Of a stretch of 62,501 nt of DNA, positions 15,368-22,349 are shown one piece after another. Below the pieces are notes generated by a model. It saw only the letters and a program-made list of their open reading frames with translations. It was not told where the DNA came from and did not search any database. The DNA lies in the IMG/VR virus record IMGVR_UViG_3300017992_000027, positions 1-62,501 of that record. One strand, 5' to 3'. The translations under genes and the position numbers were made by a program. Each line of letters begins with the position of its first letter. Positions within the stretch are counted from its first letter, which is position 1. Origin of the DNA: a virus.

Positions 15368-15518
15368 CTAAATTATTTTTGCGTAGAGAGGAGGGTTACT
15401 TACCTTCTTACCTTATATAAAGATGTGACAATTTAATTTTTGTATGTGCCACAATATGGCACAATATTAAAAAGACTAGCCTTGCGTATAAGCCTCCTCT
15501 ATAGCAGAATCGAGCGGT

Positions 15519-15548
15519 CGGTTTTTACCTTGCAGTAATCACACTAAG
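15519..15548 (-). repeat. Right arm of perfect 30-bp inverted repeat
   Basis: Reads CGGTTTTTACCTTGCAGTAA then TCACACTAAG on the plus strand, the exact reverse complement of 15338-15367. It is itself enclosed by TCGAGCGGTC (15510-15519) and GACCGCTCGA (15548-15557), which could form a 10-bp stem around it. Confidence 0.95.
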
Positions 15549-15607
15549 ACCGCTCGAGATATATAAAGAATCAAGCTGTAGCGAGATCCAAATGATTGAA
15601 AGCAAAC

Positions 15608-15618
15608 AATATAAATAT
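15608..15618 (+). promoter_or_regulatory. TATA box for 15637 gene
   Basis: AATATAAATAT lies 18 nt before the ATG at 15637, with the box centre about 24 nt upstream, fitting a leaderless start for the first plus-strand gene. Confidence 0.6.
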
Positions 15619-15636
15619 CTATAGGTATCTTACAAT

Positions 15637-16239
15637 ATGGTCATTCTAAACAAGCCTATTAAAGCGTCGCTGAATGCATATCCAACCAAGCTAGGTGGCG
15701 TCTTCTCGATGGATCCATATATCAAATCGAAATGGGCTAAGCAATTACTGATCGCCTTGACCGAAGCGTTAGGTAATGATGCTGATTTAACTAAGCTGAT
15801 GCAAATGATCTCTGAGAAACGAGACGATGTATTCTTTACTCGAGTCGTTGAAATCATGAATGCTCACGAGTCTACACTCTACCGAAAGAGGATGTATCAA
15901 TATATGGTGTCGCACCTAGTCATGCATCATAGCGCAAAAGAAGGGGAGCCAAAGACTACGACAGATTTCAGCAACCAGATTCCAACTAATCTCTACACAT
16001 CGATGAGTAAGATGAATCTCAAGCAAGTACTCTTTCTCGAAGCGATCTTTGACAATGATACTGATTCTTCGATTTTCATCAAGCATATGTCAAGAAGTCG
16101 TGGTACATTATTCGGAAAACATAAGCGTAGTAAGCGAATTTCCTGGGAAGGAGCGAAGATCATCTCAGAGATTAATGCAATCAGAAAGTATGCAAGACGG
16201 TGGCCATTCTTCACTGACATTCAGAAAGTAAGTTGGTAG
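15637..16239 (+). CDS. Hypothetical protein next to origin candidate
   Basis: A 200-residue basic protein that opens the plus-strand replication arm. It is mostly helical, with regions LTEALGNDADLTKLMQMISEK, KQVLFLEAIFDNDTDSSIFIKHM and a basic end RSRGTLFGKHKRSKRISWEGAKII. The C-terminal part could bind DNA. No family is recognised. Its place beside the 30-bp inverted repeat and ahead of the MCM-like helicase makes it a candidate initiator or helicase loader, but this is position-based inference only. Confidence 0.55.
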   Translation: MVILNKPIKASLNAYPTKLGGVFSMDPYIKSKWAKQLLIALTEALGNDADLTKLMQMISEKRDDVFFTRVVEIMNAHESTLYRKRMYQYMVSHLVMHHSAKEGEPKTTTDFSNQIPTNLYTSMSKMNLKQVLFLEAIFDNDTDSSIFIKHMSRSRGTLFGKHKRSKRISWEGAKIISEINAIRKYARRWPFFTDIQKVSW

Positions 16240-16250
16240 TAGAAGGAAAT

Positions 16251-16260
16251 TTTATATAAT
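16251..16260 (+). promoter_or_regulatory. Early-type promoter before MCM gene
   Basis: AGAAGGAAATTTTATATAAT overlaps the region just after the stop of the 15637 gene; a purine BRE-like stretch precedes the TATA box. The ATG at 16319 is about 58 nt below, so the transcript would have a leader of roughly 35 nt. Confidence 0.55.
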
Positions 16261-16318
16261 TCATAAAGGCTACTACTTTTATTCCACCACCTCACAAAGG
16301 AATGGAGAGCCGTCAACA

Positions 16319-18376
16319 ATGCAAGAAAACACTACTGAGCCCTTACCTGTGTTTGAATTCTCAAGTGATTTAATGTCGGACTTCACGAACTATCTGAAGA
16401 AGACGAAAGACTTCGCGCACTTGAGTGATGCAGAGATTCGTCGACTGTTTGAGCAATACAGCACAGGCATGGAAGTTGACAAGTCGTTTACCCAACTCTA
16501 TGCAATCTTCATGGAACATAAATTTGAGTCAGAGAGTTTCAAAACCTTCATTCGTCAGGAGAGTATCGTGCTTACGCCTGACATCTTACCACTCATTGAA
16601 CCGAATACGGTTCTGAGACAATTGGAGGAGCACGGCAAACCTATATGGCAATTCGCTCATAGAGATGGTGGAATATCTTCTAACGACGATGGTGCTGCGC
16701 TCCTCCAATGTTCTACTGCACAAACATTCATCTTGAATATTCAAGAGAAATCAAAGCATCAACACAGAACGCATGCAGATTATCACTGCTTCGCATGCAA
16801 GCAAAATTACACGAAACGAGTGTCAGAATTAGAAAACGAGTATGGATTCAAAGAGCCATGTCCTAATTATAAGTCAGATGGTAAGACTAGATGCTCGGGG
16901 AAGAATAGACCAGTATCAGGGGGAGACGGGAGATTCGTCTCGTGTATTGCGGGAGATGCGTTTATCTTCATAGAAGATGAGTATGGCCACTTACAACAGA
17001 GACGAGTGTACTTCACAAGTTTCGATCTAGATATTAAAGAAGGTCCGCAATGGGTGACAGGAGTGATGACTACACCAGCAAATTCGAAAGAGCCTGTTGT
17101 GTATGTAATGGCAAGTGAAGAGATGGAGACGGCCGCGATTCCTGAATTGGTTCATGCAAAAACACTTCCGGAGGCGCGAGTTGCTGTAGAAGACTTCATC
17201 GCGAAGGAAGCGCATATCAAGTTTGATAACGCAAAGCTGATCATAGAACTTATGATCTTACAAGCAATCGCATACCACCTCTTCAATAATAAGCAGGTGA
17301 ACATGCTTCTGGTTGGACCACAAGATCTTGGAAAGACGTTCATCCCGACTTATATGGCTCCTGTATTATATCGTCCATTCATGTGGACGTCGTATGATTC
17401 TGTATCTGTGCCTGCTCTACGTGGTTCATCGATGAAAATGTACATCAACGGTAAAGAACAAACGATGAGAAGCGAAGGTCACCTCGCTGTTAAAAAATGC
17501 ATATTTATAGACGAGATCCTCAAGCAAGAAGGTGGCAGGGGAGGCGTCAAGACTAACAAATTACTCGAAGACTTCAAGCAATATCTTCTAGAAGACAATG
17601 TGACTAACAATAAAGTAGGAGGCAGCGGAAGCAGCCCGAAGAATGCAGTTGTTATTGGAGCAGGAAATTTCTCGACTCGACATCATAGAGATTATAAGAC
17701 GAAGATCAAGAAGAGATATGATACGATGATGGGCAGTCCGAATCTGCATGAGTTCGCAACGAAGCAGCAGTTCGATGAATCGTTAGATTACTTTGGTGAT
17801 TTAGAAGAGTACGCGGGAATCAATCCCTTCATGAAGAAAGCGGTGGAGGAAACGAGAATGAGCTACGGAGAAGAACACTGGATGTTTGGATTAAGCACTC
17901 CTGAGTTAAAGAGATTCCCGCTAAAGATCGTCGTCCGTCCAGTGATGGTAGATCCACGTCCAGCAGCAATCACATTATTCAACTCGCACAATGACGTTCC
18001 GAAGAAATCGTTTGAGATTGAACGAAAGCTGACAACACATTCCTTCGTTGAGTATGTGCAAAAGTTGCAGAAGCATACAATCGAAGATCCAGAGTTGATC
18101 AAGACGATCGAGTATGTAAATAGAACAGTAGCGAATAATCCGTCATCTGTCTACTCTGATGAGATTGATACGACGGCAACGAACATCATCTTTCTCATGA
18201 CGAAATCATTTATGTATGCAAACTACAAGTCAGTCTTGGATGACGAGACTAGATTATTCGTTAGGCAGTTGCTCACGCTTATGCGTAAAGCGGTGCTGCC
18301 GATCACTATCAACTATTCATTTGGAGAAATATGGCTCAAATCAAAAGTCACGCTTCCCAAGGAGGGAAAGGAATGA
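16319..18376 (+). CDS. MCM-like replicative helicase (AAA+)
   Basis: A 685-residue divergent MCM. The N-terminal part has a helical region and a zinc-binding module with Cys pairs (CFACK near residue 157, then CPNYKSDGKTRC near 182-193) and an OB-like beta region. The AAA+ core shows Walker A GPQDLGKT (near residue 333), Walker B CIFIDEI (near 395), a sensor-1 Asn in VVIGAGNFS and KKRYDTMMG, which fits the MCM arginine-finger SRFD motif. It would unwind DNA at the viral fork. The gene follows the origin-like region and its stop overlaps the next start. Divergence from cellular MCM is strong, so identity rests on motif order. Confidence 0.75.
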   Translation: MQENTTEPLPVFEFSSDLMSDFTNYLKKTKDFAHLSDAEIRRLFEQYSTGMEVDKSFTQLYAIFMEHKFESESFKTFIRQESIVLTPDILPLIEPNTVLRQLEEHGKPIWQFAHRDGGISSNDDGAALLQCSTAQTFILNIQEKSKHQHRTHADYHCFACKQNYTKRVSELENEYGFKEPCPNYKSDGKTRCSGKNRPVSGGDGRFVSCIAGDAFIFIEDEYGHLQQRRVYFTSFDLDIKEGPQWVTGVMTTPANSKEPVVYVMASEEMETAAIPELVHAKTLPEARVAVEDFIAKEAHIKFDNAKLIIELMILQAIAYHLFNNKQVNMLLVGPQDLGKTFIPTYMAPVLYRPFMWTSYDSVSVPALRGSSMKMYINGKEQTMRSEGHLAVKKCIFIDEILKQEGGRGGVKTNKLLEDFKQYLLEDNVTNNKVGGSGSSPKNAVVIGAGNFSTRHHRDYKTKIKKRYDTMMGSPNLHEFATKQQFDESLDYFGDLEEYAGINPFMKKAVEETRMSYGEEHWMFGLSTPELKRFPLKIVVRPVMVDPRPAAITLFNSHNDVPKKSFEIERKLTTHSFVEYVQKLQKHTIEDPELIKTIEYVNRTVANNPSSVYSDEIDTTATNIIFLMTKSFMYANYKSVLDDETRLFVRQLLTLMRKAVLPITINYSFGEIWLKSKVTLPKEGKE

Positions 18377-18720
18377 AAGGAAATTATTTGGTAAGTATAT
18401 GGGTTGAAGAACTCAGTAAGGAGCTTGGCCCACTTAACGAGATCAAGGATCTGAAATTTGTGAAAGACTCTGCGCTCTATACCTGCGATAGCTTTGAGTT
18501 CGTAGCAAACGGTATGATCAAATTCAACAATCTCATTGAAGAGAAGAAAGACGGTGGTACTTTTATTGAGAAGTGGGTACAAGCTTCTGCTGTAATTTTC
18601 ATCGTCGGACAGGGCGTACATAAGAATCAGAAGACGCTCTTCAAAGAAGCGCACAATGTATTGCTCTCAGAAGTATCAACCGCATCAATGTTAAACACAA
18701 GCACGGAGGGAACGCAATGA
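18373..18720 (+). CDS. Hypothetical protein in helicase-primase operon
   Basis: The ATG at 18373 overlaps the helicase stop (ATGA) and is preceded by GGAGGG, so this start is preferred over an upstream in-frame one. The 115-residue product begins MKGNYLVSIWVEELSKELGP and has a hydrophobic strand ASAVIFIVGQGVHKN followed by a helix. No family recognised. Being locked between helicase and primase genes it may be a replication accessory factor. Confidence 0.6.
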   Translation: MKGNYLVSIWVEELSKELGPLNEIKDLKFVKDSALYTCDSFEFVANGMIKFNNLIEEKKDGGTFIEKWVQASAVIFIVGQGVHKNQKTLFKEAHNVLLSEVSTASMLNTSTEGTQ

Positions 18721-18893
18721 GCTACGAGATTTTATTCAAAGACGAACCAGGTGTAGTCACGTACATCGTTGAGACGTTCGAGCTGACTGGTCAATTGATC
18801 AAGCTCAACAATGCAACAGATGTCAGTACAGACGAGAATGTTAAACGTATCTGGCTACCGCAAGCAGACGTACTACAGATCAAGGAAATATGA
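18717..18893 (+). CDS. Small beta-rich protein between helicase and primase
   Basis: A 58-residue frame, ATG at 18717 overlapping the upstream TGA and ending in TGA that overlaps the primase ATG. Translation begins MSYEILFKDEPGVVTYIVE and includes FELTGQLIKLNN, VKRIWLPQADVLQIKEI. It reads like a five-stranded small beta-barrel, similar to many phage SH3-like or hairpin proteins. The perfect ATGA couplings at both ends strongly support it as a gene. Function unknown. Confidence 0.7.
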   Translation: MSYEILFKDEPGVVTYIVETFELTGQLIKLNNATDVSTDENVKRIWLPQADVLQIKEI

Positions 18894-20344
18894 ACGACGT
18901 AACACCAACGTGGCTTTTCAATAACCTTTTCAGTAGAGAAGCAGGTGCAGTTGAGATCACGTTTAGAGATTTGGACTGGGAGCCGGTGAAGAAGATTGCG
19001 CAAGCCATATCTACTATCACTGGAAACGAAGTGAGTAGCTTCGGAAAGAGCATCTTCATAGAATTCGCTGAAGACTATGAATGCTTGATTCGCGTTATCG
19101 CACGCACAAGATTGAAGAGCAATGTCTACGTTGGTGTCAACCCAAGAAAAAAGATCTGGCTGCTTTCTAAATCAGGGAAGAGCTATCAAAGCTATCGTGG
19201 TACGAATAGTGCTGTCTCCGCGTTCAATTCAGTCTTTATAGATATTGATTGCGATAGGGAAGACGAGAAGAAAGCTGCTACAGACGATGAAATTGCTGCA
19301 GCTAAAGCAGTAGCTGATGATGTAGATAAAGTGATGGCAGAGGTCTTTGGATTACGATATCGAATCCGAGCGTTTTCTGGAAATGGATTTCAAGTGTTCT
19401 ATCCCTTGAATACAGTGGTGTTCTCCCCTGGTGTGCCATATGAAAAGCTCGGCGATGAAATCGTGTATACAGAGACAGAAGAGTTTGCACTATTCAAGAA
19501 TGTAGCAAAGTATGCTGTAGCTCCCGCGCTTCGTGGTGTAGCTCAAGGTAGAGCGAAGATTGATCGCACATGGGATTTACGAAGAGTAGGCAGGTTACCA
19601 TTCACAAGAAACTGGAAAGACCCGAGCGATCCGAGATGGTGTAAAGTTGTAGACGTGTGCACTGACCGCTCTGACGACGATGCATGGCTTAAGATGCTGC
19701 GTGTAGCAAAGACAGGCACTGAGTATAAATTACGAGGACGGAAGATCAATAAGAAAGTGTTGACTCTGAAGAGATGGAAGAAGCCGCAGGATATGTTGAA
19801 AGAACCACTTGTCCAGATCCTGTTACAAAAGCGTTTGCCTTCTGGATATCGAAATCATTATTTAGAGATGCAGCTAGCGATTCTACTACGCGATCATGAA
19901 TCAACGATCGATCCAAAGAATCTAGGCAGTATCTTAGCAGACATCTCTCGAATGCAAGGTAGACCATTTGCAGCAAGCACTGACTATCTACCGAAAGATG
20001 CTGTCTTCTCAGAAGCAGTTGTGAATAAGTGGTGCATGCTTGAGAGAGAACCAATGCTCTATGAGTGGGAGAAGCCATTAGATCAAGCGAAGCTTGCCGA
20101 GTGGAAGAAGCACGCGTATAAATCTGAGGTGGAAGAAAAGTATCTAGAGGTCTGTAAGAATATACTGAATCTAGAGAGCGCACCCACTCTTGACACAGAT
20201 GAGATCTTAGAGCGATTCAGGCACCCGCCGAAACCGACTGCTTTCTCTCCATTTGTCTTTGTATGCTTCGCTCGAAGCATTGTAGAGAAAGACGACTGGC
20301 CATACTGGAGAGATCATGTCTTTTGCAATTTGTATGCGGAATAA
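18890..20344 (+). CDS. Archaeo-eukaryotic primase (AEP/PrimPol family)
   Basis: A 484-residue protein with the three AEP catalytic motifs in order: FIDIDCD with the metal-binding DxD near residue 117-119, FSGNGFQVFYPL near 162-173 (the usual SGxGxH has Gln in place of His), and RVGRLPFTRN near 231. The C-terminal half is helical and may correspond to a primase C-terminal domain. It would make primers for the DNA polymerase B of this virus; some AEP enzymes also extend DNA. It is coupled to the helicase operon by overlapping start and stop codons. Confidence 0.8.
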   Translation: MNDVTPTWLFNNLFSREAGAVEITFRDLDWEPVKKIAQAISTITGNEVSSFGKSIFIEFAEDYECLIRVIARTRLKSNVYVGVNPRKKIWLLSKSGKSYQSYRGTNSAVSAFNSVFIDIDCDREDEKKAATDDEIAAAKAVADDVDKVMAEVFGLRYRIRAFSGNGFQVFYPLNTVVFSPGVPYEKLGDEIVYTETEEFALFKNVAKYAVAPALRGVAQGRAKIDRTWDLRRVGRLPFTRNWKDPSDPRWCKVVDVCTDRSDDDAWLKMLRVAKTGTEYKLRGRKINKKVLTLKRWKKPQDMLKEPLVQILLQKRLPSGYRNHYLEMQLAILLRDHESTIDPKNLGSILADISRMQGRPFAASTDYLPKDAVFSEAVVNKWCMLEREPMLYEWEKPLDQAKLAEWKKHAYKSEVEEKYLEVCKNILNLESAPTLDTDEILERFRHPPKPTAFSPFVFVCFARSIVEKDDWPYWRDHVFCNLYAE

Positions 20345-20374
20345 TAGAAGAGAACATTTATATTATAGTATAAG

Positions 20375-20385
20375 GTTTAAAATTT
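20375..20385 (+). promoter_or_regulatory. TATA box for 20408 gene
   Basis: TTTAAAATTTA lies 22 nt before the ATG at 20408 and downstream of a second AT-rich stretch (TTTATATTATAG). The spacing fits a leaderless transcript for the small basic protein and the SSB candidate. Confidence 0.5.
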
Positions 20386-20407
20386 ACACAATTTGGGGTG
20401 TATCATA

Positions 20408-20662
20408 ATGACGGACATGAATAAGAAGCGAAAGAAGAATGGAGTCTTCATCGCTATGACTAAAGAAGAGAAGCAGCGACTAAGGCACGCCGCGGGTTAT
20501 GCAAAAGATCAAATTGAGCAGGGGAATGAAGAATACGCTCAATTTCGCTCGTACACGAAGATCGTGTCGATTGCACTCAATGATTTCTTTGAGAATAAGG
20601 GAAAGGAATTGTTAAAAGCGATTCCAGCCCCGGAGGAAAAAGCAAATGGAAGAAGCAAATAA
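20408..20662 (+). CDS. Small basic protein, possible DNA-binding regulator
   Basis: The ATG at 20408 (MTDMNKKRKKNGVFIAM) fits a TATA box 22 nt upstream. The 84-residue product has a strand-like GVFIAMTKEEKQRLRHAAGYA followed by helices, which resembles a ribbon-helix-helix repressor with a basic N-terminal arm. It overlaps the next gene by 17 nt. The call is tentative. Confidence 0.5.
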   Translation: MTDMNKKRKKNGVFIAMTKEEKQRLRHAAGYAKDQIEQGNEEYAQFRSYTKIVSIALNDFFENKGKELLKAIPAPEEKANGRSK

Positions 20663-21299
20663 GCAAGAGCAGGCTCCGACGGAGAATGCAGAGCAGAAAG
20701 AGCAACAGCAAGCAGGAACCATCTTTGACGAGATGGAAGAGATCGAGGAGAAAGCAGCAACAACCACTGCTAAGCCAGAGGATGACGACGACGATGATGA
20801 CGGATATCAAGCATTGACTGCTGATATGTTTTCAGACGAAGCACCCGCTGATAAACCAAAGAGAGAGTCACTAGACGGCAAGACAGTGACGATCAAAGGA
20901 GTACGAGTTACACAAGCTCGAACTACAGATCGAGCAACTGGAAATCCTGTACCGCCGACTCAAAGCCAAAACAACCCAGCAGTCAAGTACTACAGAGGAA
21001 AGTTGGTCTTGGAATTTGATCACGAAGGTGACACATACATTGAGTATGTGCCTAACGTTAAGTTCTTCGTTGATGCAAATGGAACTGTAGCAAAAGTACC
21101 AAGAATTCCAAGAGCGGGGGAAAATGAAGTAGCAAAGCTATTTAGACTCTATGCTCAGAAGGTAAACAAAACACCTGAAGAAATCAGCGACCGTCAATTT
21201 CTTGAAGGACTTCAAGGATTGAAAGTTACGATCCGAACGAAAACTGGAAAGTTCTCTGGTCGAGATTGGATGAGAAACGACATCGTCAAGCTGGAATAA
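20646..21299 (+). CDS. Single-stranded DNA-binding protein candidate
   Basis: A 217-residue protein with an acidic, Gln/Glu-rich N-terminal 60 residues (with a run of seven Asp) and a beta-rich C-terminal domain: VTIKGVRVTQARTT, YYRGKLVLEFDHEGDTYIEYVPNVKFFVD, GLKVTIRTKTGKFSGRDWMRND. This looks like an OB-fold with aromatic residues. An acidic tail is usual on replication SSBs, although here it is at the front. Strong GGAGG ribosome site; followed by a UUCG-hairpin terminator. Function inferred from domain shape and its place in the replication arm. Confidence 0.5.
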   Translation: MEEANKQEQAPTENAEQKEQQQAGTIFDEMEEIEEKAATTTAKPEDDDDDDDGYQALTADMFSDEAPADKPKRESLDGKTVTIKGVRVTQARTTDRATGNPVPPTQSQNNPAVKYYRGKLVLEFDHEGDTYIEYVPNVKFFVDANGTVAKVPRIPRAGENEVAKLFRLYAQKVNKTPEEISDRQFLEGLQGLKVTIRTKTGKFSGRDWMRNDIVKLE

Positions 21300-21323
21300 G
21301 TTGGGCTTCGGCCCGCTTTTTTC
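21300..21323 (+). terminator. UUCG-loop hairpin terminator
   Basis: GGGC-TTCG-GCCC followed by GCTTTTTTCT directly after the SSB-candidate stop. The UUCG tetraloop makes a very stable stem. Matches the terminator at 21955-21980 and resembles that after the capsid gene. Confidence 0.8.
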
Positions 21324-21330
21324 TATTCCG

Positions 21331-21435
21331 ATGACGATCTACTGTATGTGCAGAGAACCTGAGAAGGAGATAGGTATGCGAATTTGCATGTGCTGCGGTA
21401 GACGTTTGAGAAAGGAGGAACAACGAAATGAATAA
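21331..21435 (+). CDS. Cysteine-rich mini-protein
   Basis: A 34-codon frame beginning MTIYCMCREPEKEIGMR and continuing ICMCCGRRLRKEE. Five Cys in C-x-C and C-x-C-C spacing suggest a metal knuckle, close in style to the mini-protein at 11545-11643. Its end overlaps the next start by 8 nt. The ATG is only 8 nt below the terminator T-run and lacks a clear ribosome site, so it may be read from transcripts that pass the terminator. Confidence 0.45.
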   Translation: MTIYCMCREPEKEIGMRICMCCGRRLRKEEQRNE

Positions 21436-21952
21436 GACAATATTTGCATTTACAGTCTTCTGTGTACTACTTGCTTCTTCAGCAATGGCTGTGACAGTAG
21501 ACTGTGATGGTCCTGGTTGGTTTAACACCGACGTCTGTCAGGATCATGAACTCCAAGATGAGTTCGATGAGGTAACGGGAGAGATTGATGATTTGGATAA
21601 CGTCATCAATACGAACAAAGAGAAGTGGGAAAAAGATCTCGTTGGTGGCGGTGGTATGAGCTCAACAGGTATGTGGAGACATATCACAGGAGACGGTAGA
21701 CTAGAACGTGTGTACGAAACTGTGATTGACTACTTGCATACGATCTTCGCAACAAAAGCAGAAGTTGAAGCTACGAACGATCGCATCGATTTGATAGAAT
21801 GTAGAATGATTCACGGTATGGATTACACCAATGAAGAGCTACGCTTCTGTCAAGCACTAATGAAGTCAAAGAGATTGGATCAGCCTGTTGGTCTTGGACC
21901 ATGGACTTGCGATTATCGAACAGACAATTGCATACAGGTGATACCACAATAA
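21428..21952 (+). CDS. Secreted protein with signal peptide
   Basis: A 174-residue protein with a classic signal peptide: MNKT, hydrophobic core IFAFTVFCVLLASS, cleavage site AMA before VTVDCDG. The mature part has paired Cys (VDCDG, DVCQD, IECRM, RFCQA, WTCDYRTDNC) likely in disulfides and a coiled-coil-like middle (VEATNDRIDLIE). Preceded by GAAAGGAGGAAC, a strong ribosome site, and bracketed by two UUCG terminators, so it can be expressed on its own. A role at the host surface, such as superinfection exclusion, is a guess. Confidence 0.7.
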   Translation: MNKTIFAFTVFCVLLASSAMAVTVDCDGPGWFNTDVCQDHELQDEFDEVTGEIDDLDNVINTNKEKWEKDLVGGGGMSSTGMWRHITGDGRLERVYETVIDYLHTIFATKAEVEATNDRIDLIECRMIHGMDYTNEELRFCQALMKSKRLDQPVGLGPWTCDYRTDNCIQVIPQ

Positions 21953-21954
21953 GG

Positions 21955-21980
21955 GGGGCTTCGGCCCATCTTTTTCTTTT
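21955..21980 (+). terminator. UUCG-loop hairpin terminator
   Basis: GGGC-TTCG-GCCC then ATCTTTTTCTTTT, 4 nt after the stop of the secreted-protein gene. Same stem and loop as the terminator at 21300-21323. Confidence 0.8.
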
Positions 21981-21992
21981 CAGGGGAAGACA

Positions 21993-22349
21993 ATGGGAAC
22001 AGCAATAGCAAGTAAAGAAGAGATCATCGATTCATTCGAAGCCTGGCTCAAAAGCCAAGCACACTACGGAGACATCACAGCGGATACGATTGCTGATGTC
22101 TATAACGAGTTAAGCAAGAAGCATGAGTGGGAAGACTCGCTCGTACCGAAGCATGACTGGGATAAAGATTATGTACAATATAACAAACCTGACGCGAAGC
22201 TCGCCACAGTTGAAGAAATCCTCTGGGCGTTGTGGGGCGAAGCAGTGAATGCAGAAGTTCGCTTCAAAGACAAAGAGACGGGAGAATTCAGAACGGGAGA
22301 TCTCGTCATTATCAAAGGTCCGAATGAACTTGGAGCTCTGTTCGGATAA
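21993..22349 (+). CDS. Hypothetical protein, unknown function
   Basis: A 118-residue acidic protein: helical first part (KEEIIDSFEAWLKSQ, ADTIADVYNELSKKHEWEDSLV), then a beta-like end (AEVRFKDKETGEFRTGDLVIIKGPNELGALFG). Its stop shares one base with the start of the nuclease-helicase gene (TAATG), so the two are coupled. No recognised family. Confidence 0.6.
   Translation: MGTAIASKEEIIDSFEAWLKSQAHYGDITADTIADVYNELSKKHEWEDSLVPKHDWDKDYVQYNKPDAKLATVEEILWALWGEAVNAEVRFKDKETGEFRTGDLVIIKGPNELGALFG

Larger units (their letters stand above)
15262..15636. other. Divergent intergenic region, replication-origin candidate
   Basis: This 375-base gap separates the minus packaging arm from the plus replication arm. 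It holds a perfect 30-bp inverted repeat (15338-15367 and 15519-15548), a 10-bp inverted repeat around the right arm (15510-15519 and 15548-15557), a GTGCCA-N5-TGGCAC palindrome near 15446, repeated TTACCTT words, and several TATA-like sequences. The arms extend imperfectly inward (GAGAGGAGG against CCTCCTCTA), so a long cruciform is possible. The helicase gene lies downstream. A 10-codon frame at 15593 (MIESKQYKYL) lies about 27 nt after an ATATATAAAG box and might be a leaderless leader peptide. Origin function is inferred. Confidence 0.55.

Noticed and set aside
15338-15548. Inverted repeats considered as insertion-sequence ends
   Set aside because: The 151 bases between the arms hold no gene and no transposase is nearby; no target duplication is seen.
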